Shown: piece by piece, positions 3,797 to 7,354 of the stretch
Numbering within the stretch: the first letter of the stretch is position 1
Layout of the letters: each line of letters starts with the position of its first letter
Position numbers and translations under genes: made by a program
The notes under the pieces: generated by a model
Databases searched by the model: none
What the model was told of the DNA's origin: nothing
Seen by the model: only the letters and a program-made list of their open reading frames with translations
Source of the DNA: Humisphaera sp.
GTDB taxonomy: Bacteria > Planctomycetota > Phycisphaerae > Tepidisphaerales > Tepidisphaeraceae
DNA length: 7,354 nt
Assembly: GCA_025351525.1 (NCBI GenBank)
Contig: JANXVV010000526.1
Coordinates: 1-7,354, forward strand
Reading direction: 5' to 3'

Positions 3797-6532
3797 ATGG
3801 GCTTTTTACAACGACGAATTCGCCATGGCGTCATGCACGTGGTGGCCCACCCGAAGCTCACCCTGCTGATCGCGGGGTTATCTTTAGCGGCCTGCCTGGC
3901 TGTCGCCTCCGCACGTCTCGGCATCTCCAGCGACGAAAATAAACTCTTCTCCGCCAAGGTGAAATTCTTCCACGACTTTCTCGACTTCGAAGAGAAGTTC
4001 CCGGAGAACGAAGCCCTGTATGTCGTCGTCGAACCGAATGATCCGAAGCATATTCCGGCGGTTTCGCGATGGACGAATCTGGCGGATCAACTCGCGGTGA
4101 AGTTGCGCGCCTTGCCGCAGGCGGTGCTGTCGGTGGACAGTCGGGTGCCGTCCGATCAGATGGGGCCGCAGGGGATTTTGTACGATGACGCGGCTCGGGT
4201 TCACCGATCGTTTGAAGATTTCAAACAGTTCGTCGCGCTGATTCGATTGTGGGCCGAGAAGCCGGGCCTTCTGCAAAAGCCGCTCGGGTCGACGGCTATG
4301 GAACGGTTTCTCACCGCGCTGTCGCTCCGTCTGCTGGCCCCGCCGCCGCAGGAAGATTTGTCGCCGTTCATCGGGCTACTGGTGAATGCATGGCAAAATG
4401 CGCTTAAGAATGCCGACATGCCCTTGAAAGCCGGCCAGGGGCTGCCCGATTTTTCCACGCTCGACGCCGAAGATGCTTCCCGGCTCGGTTACTATTACGT
4501 GCCCGATGAATCCGATCATTCCAAGCATCTGCTGCTGGTCAGCGTCTACCCGAAGGTCAATTATTCCTCCCTGACGGCGATCTCTCAAACCGTCGAATCC
4601 ATCCGGGCCGCTGTGGGGGAAGTCGGGAAAAACTTCCCGGAATTCAAGCTCGGCACCACCGGTCGGCCCGCCCTCGCGGCGGACGAGATGAGCATCACCG
4701 ACCGCGACAGCAATCGCGCGGAAATCGTCGCGCTCACCATCGTCTTCATCGTGATGGCGTTGATGCTCAAGTCGATCCGGCTGGCATTTTTCGCCGAGCT
4801 TTCGCTGGCCGTCGGCATCGGATGGACCTTCGGCTGGGCGACCCTGAGCGTCGGTGAGCTCAATCTGCTGTCGCTGGTTTTTCTGATCGCGCTGATTGGG
4901 ATCGGGATGGATTATCTGGTGCAGATTCTCGCCGCCTATCGCCGTGAGGCCCGGCGGCGGCGGCGGGCGCAGGCCATCTGGACGCGCGTCTTCACGTCGG
5001 TCGGCCCACCGATCAACACCGCCTGCCTTGGCGCTGCCGGGGCTTTTCTCGTTTCGGCACTGACCGACTTTCGCGGCGCGGCGGACCTCGGCATCATCGC
5101 GGGCGGGGGTCTTTTGCTCTGCCTTCTCGCCGGTTACACGGTGCTGCCCGCACTGCTGGTGCTGTTTCCTCCGAAGCTGCAAATGCTCGACGTCGCCGAC
5201 CGGTATGCGGGGCCGGTAGCGCAGGTGGGCGGATGGCGATTGCTTCTCCCCGCCGGTTGGATCGCGGCTTTGCTCATCGGAATGGTGTTCGCGGTAAAGA
5301 CCCGCTTCAATCCCAACCTGCTGGATTTGCAGGCCCCCAACACCCCCGCCATGCAACCGATCCGAAAATTACAGACGTGGTCGGCTGTGATTTTATCGAA
5401 GGATCTCGTATTGCTTCGTAATGCACGCACGTCGGTTGAAGCATCGCCCACTGTGGCGACGACCAACAGTATTCTGAATGCCCATGACAATTACGATTGG
5501 TTGGAAGCCCATCGAATGGAGTTGCCGACGATCGAGTGGACACAGCCGTCCGCCATCGCACCGATCGATTTACCGACGATCGCCCGTAAGGCGAGATTGC
5601 TCGCCGATCGACTCGCCGCCAAATCACCGCAGGTCGGCCCGCCGGTTGATTTGCGGGATTTCGCCGATGCGCTGGAGATGAAAGAGGCCGCCGACGAAAC
5701 GGCGGTCCGGCTTTCCGCCTGGCAATCCGCATTTATCGAGCAGCTTAAAGAACTCGCCGCGCAGATGACCCCGCCCCCGCCGGAGGTTGGCAAACTTCCG
5801 CGAGAGTTGCGCAGCCATCTGATGAGCGAAAGCGGACACTACGCGCTTTACATCTACCCCAAATCCGATCTGTGGAAGCAGGAAAATCTGAAGCCCTTCG
5901 TTCGCGATATCGAGGCTCGCGTGGCCGCTATTCCGGGTGGACTGACTGTCACCGGCATCGCGCCGAACATCTATCATTCCACCAGTTCCATCCAGAAAGC
6001 CTTCTATCAGGCGACGGCGTACGCGCTGGCGCTTATCGTGCTGCTCGTCTTCATCGACCTCCGCAGCATCGGGCAGACATTGCTCGCGGTGAGTGTGCTG
6101 GGACTGGGCTTGCCGATGCTGGTGGCGCTGATGGGGCTTTTTCATATCGACTGGAACTTCGCCAACTTTTTCGCCCTGCCGATTTTGATCGGTGCGGGCC
6201 ATGAATATGGCGTGTTTCTCGTCCATCGCTACCGCGAAGCGAAGCGCGATCCCCGCCGTATCTGGCGGCGATGGGATGCCAGCGATCGCGCGCTGCTGCT
6301 CTGCGCCTTCGTCACCTCCAGCAGCTTCGGTTTTTTCTGGGCCCTCGGGCATCATCGCGGCCTGCGCAGCCTCGGATTGGTCATGGCCCTCGGCACCGGT
6401 TGCATCTACCTCGCGGCGGTGCTCGTGCTGCGACCGCTTTTGCTCTGGAGACTTCAGCGCGGCAAGACGGTCAATTCCTCTCGCAGCGCGTCCATCAACG
6501 GCAGCAGCGTCTTGCTCGAAAAATCAAAATGA
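3797..6532 (+). CDS. hpnN: HpnN-like RND/MMPL transporter (hopanoid transport)
   Basis: This 911-residue inner-membrane protein has the duplicated RND layout. A first membrane helix (about 20-41) is followed by a large periplasmic domain (42-307). A bundle of helices then spans about 309-458, including GIGMDY (368-373), the usual RND/MMPL helix motif. A further helix (about 482-500) precedes a second periplasmic domain (501-738), and a second bundle spans about 740-885. The order and the N-terminal HP..TLLIAGLSL...LGIS.DENKLF pattern fit HpnN/MMPL proteins, which move hopanoids from the inner to the outer membrane. The second-half motif reads GAGHEY (799-804), with Glu803 where the first half has Asp372. 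The start ATG 3797 has no Shine-Dalgarno site; Met13 (3833) is an alternative that still keeps the first helix. It is probably co-transcribed with the aminotransferase. Its last 26 codons are antisense to the peptidase gene and look unlike a conserved domain. A transporter for another lipid remains possible. Confidence 0.85.
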   Translation: MGFLQRRIRHGVMHVVAHPKLTLLIAGLSLAACLAVASARLGISSDENKLFSAKVKFFHDFLDFEEKFPENEALYVVVEPNDPKHIPAVSRWTNLADQLAVKLRALPQAVLSVDSRVPSDQMGPQGILYDDAARVHRSFEDFKQFVALIRLWAEKPGLLQKPLGSTAMERFLTALSLRLLAPPPQEDLSPFIGLLVNAWQNALKNADMPLKAGQGLPDFSTLDAEDASRLGYYYVPDESDHSKHLLLVSVYPKVNYSSLTAISQTVESIRAAVGEVGKNFPEFKLGTTGRPALAADEMSITDRDSNRAEIVALTIVFIVMALMLKSIRLAFFAELSLAVGIGWTFGWATLSVGELNLLSLVFLIALIGIGMDYLVQILAAYRREARRRRRAQAIWTRVFTSVGPPINTACLGAAGAFLVSALTDFRGAADLGIIAGGGLLLCLLAGYTVLPALLVLFPPKLQMLDVADRYAGPVAQVGGWRLLLPAGWIAALLIGMVFAVKTRFNPNLLDLQAPNTPAMQPIRKLQTWSAVILSKDLVLLRNARTSVEASPTVATTNSILNAHDNYDWLEAHRMELPTIEWTQPSAIAPIDLPTIARKARLLADRLAAKSPQVGPPVDLRDFADALEMKEAADETAVRLSAWQSAFIEQLKELAAQMTPPPPEVGKLPRELRSHLMSESGHYALYIYPKSDLWKQENLKPFVRDIEARVAAIPGGLTVTGIAPNIYHSTSSIQKAFYQATAYALALIVLLVFIDLRSIGQTLLAVSVLGLGLPMLVALMGLFHIDWNFANFFALPILIGAGHEYGVFLVHRYREAKRDPRRIWRRWDASDRALLLCAFVTSSSFGFFWALGHHRGLRSLGLVMALGTGCIYLAAVLVLRPLLLWRLQRGKTVNSSRSASINGSSVLLEKSK

Positions 6533-7354
6533 ATTCCCGCCGTCGCGAATAATTCCGGCAGCGGTTTGGTTCCACCGAGCGCCAAAGCCGCGCGATAATT
6601 CGACAGTGCCTGTCGGGGATCCACCCGCGATTTCATCCACAGTTGCAACGCGCCGAGTTGGGCGATCCCATACTCGATGTAATAGAACGGCGATTGGAAA
6701 AGATGCAGTTGCTTCTGCCAACTTGCCGCCCGAATGGATTCGCACCCCGACCAATCCACATCCCCACCGAAGCGGTCCAGCAGCGAAATCCACTCCGCCG
6801 TTCGCTGATCCGACGTGTGTCCTTCATGCGTGTAAATCCAGTGCTGAAGCGAGTCGATCGTCGCCATCCAGGGCAGAAATCGGATGATCCCCTCGATCAG
6901 TGTCCGCTTCGCCCGCGCGGCATCGGCCTCGCTGTAGAACAGATCGAAGTGATCCGCCCCGAGCAACTCCATCGCCATGCTGGCGACTTCGCAAAATTCC
7001 ATCGGCGCGCTGCGAAGGTAAGTCAGCGGTTCATCCTTCGCCGCCAGGCAGTGAAACGCATGGCCGCCCTCGTGCAGCAGCGTTTCCACATCGCGCTGCA
7101 GCCCCGCCGCATTCATAAAAATGAACGGCTCGCGCGCCTCTTCCAGATTGCACTGATACCCGCCCGGTTGCTTGCCCTTGCGACTGTCCAGATCGAGATT
7201 GTTCCGCAGCCGCAACGAATCGAAATCCTCCGCGAGCGCCGGTGACAATCGATCGAAGATCAACCGCGTTTTCTCGACGAACTCCCCGATCTGATTCTCC
7301 TTGAACGGCTCCAAAGGCGGGCGATTTTTCGCATCCACCGCCAGATCCCATGGC
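6454..7354 (-). CDS. M3-family metallopeptidase (oligoendopeptidase F-like), C-terminal part
   Basis: The frame is open to the right edge: codons PWDLA precede the GTG at 7338, which is therefore probably internal. About 299 residues are present of a family usually near 560-600, so the N-terminal half is missing only because the window ends. The zinc site HEGGH (codons at 7074-7060) is followed about 24 residues later by Glu in MEFCEVAS, the expected third ligand. Further family hallmarks are THEGHTSDQR and FYYIEYGIAQLGALQLW, the latter supplying the substrate-binding tyrosines. These enzymes cleave short peptides in the cytoplasm, typically as housekeeping peptide recyclers. The gene converges on hpnN and its last 79 bp overlap hpnN's 3' end, leaving no room for a terminator between them. 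Nothing ties it to hopanoid synthesis. Confidence 0.9.
   Translation of the reverse strand, partial: PWDLAVDAKNRPPLEPFKENQIGEFVEKTRLIFDRLSPALAEDFDSLRLRNNLDLDSRKGKQPGGYQCNLEEAREPFIFMNAAGLQRDVETLLHEGGHAFHCLAAKDEPLTYLRSAPMEFCEVASMAMELLGADHFDLFYSEADAARAKRTLIEGIIRFLPWMATIDSLQHWIYTHEGHTSDQRTAEWISLLDRFGGDVDWSGCESIRAASWQKQLHLFQSPFYYIEYGIAQLGALQLWMKSRVDPRQALSNYRAALALGGTKPLPELFATAGIHFDFSSKTLLPLMDALREELTVLPR

Noticed and set aside
4376..5356. A 326-codon minus-strand frame inside the transporter gene
   Set aside because: It lies wholly opposite conserved transmembrane and periplasmic coding sequence and its composition is that of a shadow frame.
7332..7338. GTG 7338 or ATG 7334 as the true start of the peptidase gene
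   Set aside because: The 7338 frame continues upstream as PWDLA, typical M3-family sequence before the zinc site, and the N-terminal half of the family would be missing. ATG 7334 is in another frame.

Overview
This window is a hopanoid (bacterial triterpenoid lipid) locus built around a divergent intergenic region. The moderately GC-rich coding sequence, the near absence of Shine-Dalgarno motifs and the several long palindromic intergenic repeats suggest a Planctomycetota/PVC-type or similar free-living Gram-negative bacterium. That placement is inference from general character; no 16S or other taxonomic marker is present.

Left, minus strand (read right to left): a small uncharacterised protein (1835-1575), a membrane fatty-acid-desaturase-superfamily protein with all three histidine boxes (1460-516), and the first 72 codons of a squalene-hopene cyclase (217-1, continuing off the window). 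Desaturase and cyclase are now separated by a roughly 298-bp non-coding element with 28-bp terminal inverted repeats. Its edges carry the same pentamer, TTCAT (ATGAA on the coding strand). One copy contains the desaturase stop, the other the cyclase start. Removing the element and one copy restores an ATGA stop/start overlap, so it appears to have inserted inside a four-base translational-coupling junction without breaking either gene.

Middle, plus strand: after a 389-bp divergent region carrying a second palindromic repeat (1955-2109), a class III PLP aminotransferase of the HpnO type (2225-3613) is followed by a 911-residue RND/MMPL transporter of the HpnN type (3797-6532). The 183-bp gap between them is almost wholly a third, unrelated palindromic element (3623-3782).

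Right, minus strand: the C-terminal half of an M3-family (oligoendopeptidase F-like) metallopeptidase (7354-6454, N-terminus off the window) converges on the transporter gene and overlaps its 3' end by 79 bp.

Taken together, the cyclase would make the hopane skeleton, HpnO would place an amino group on the extended side chain, and HpnN would move hopanoids towards the outer membrane. The desaturase is the unexplained member and may act on a co-made lipid or, more speculatively, on a hopanoid. The side-chain genes (hpnH, hpnG) are not in view. The peptidase is probably an unrelated neighbour.
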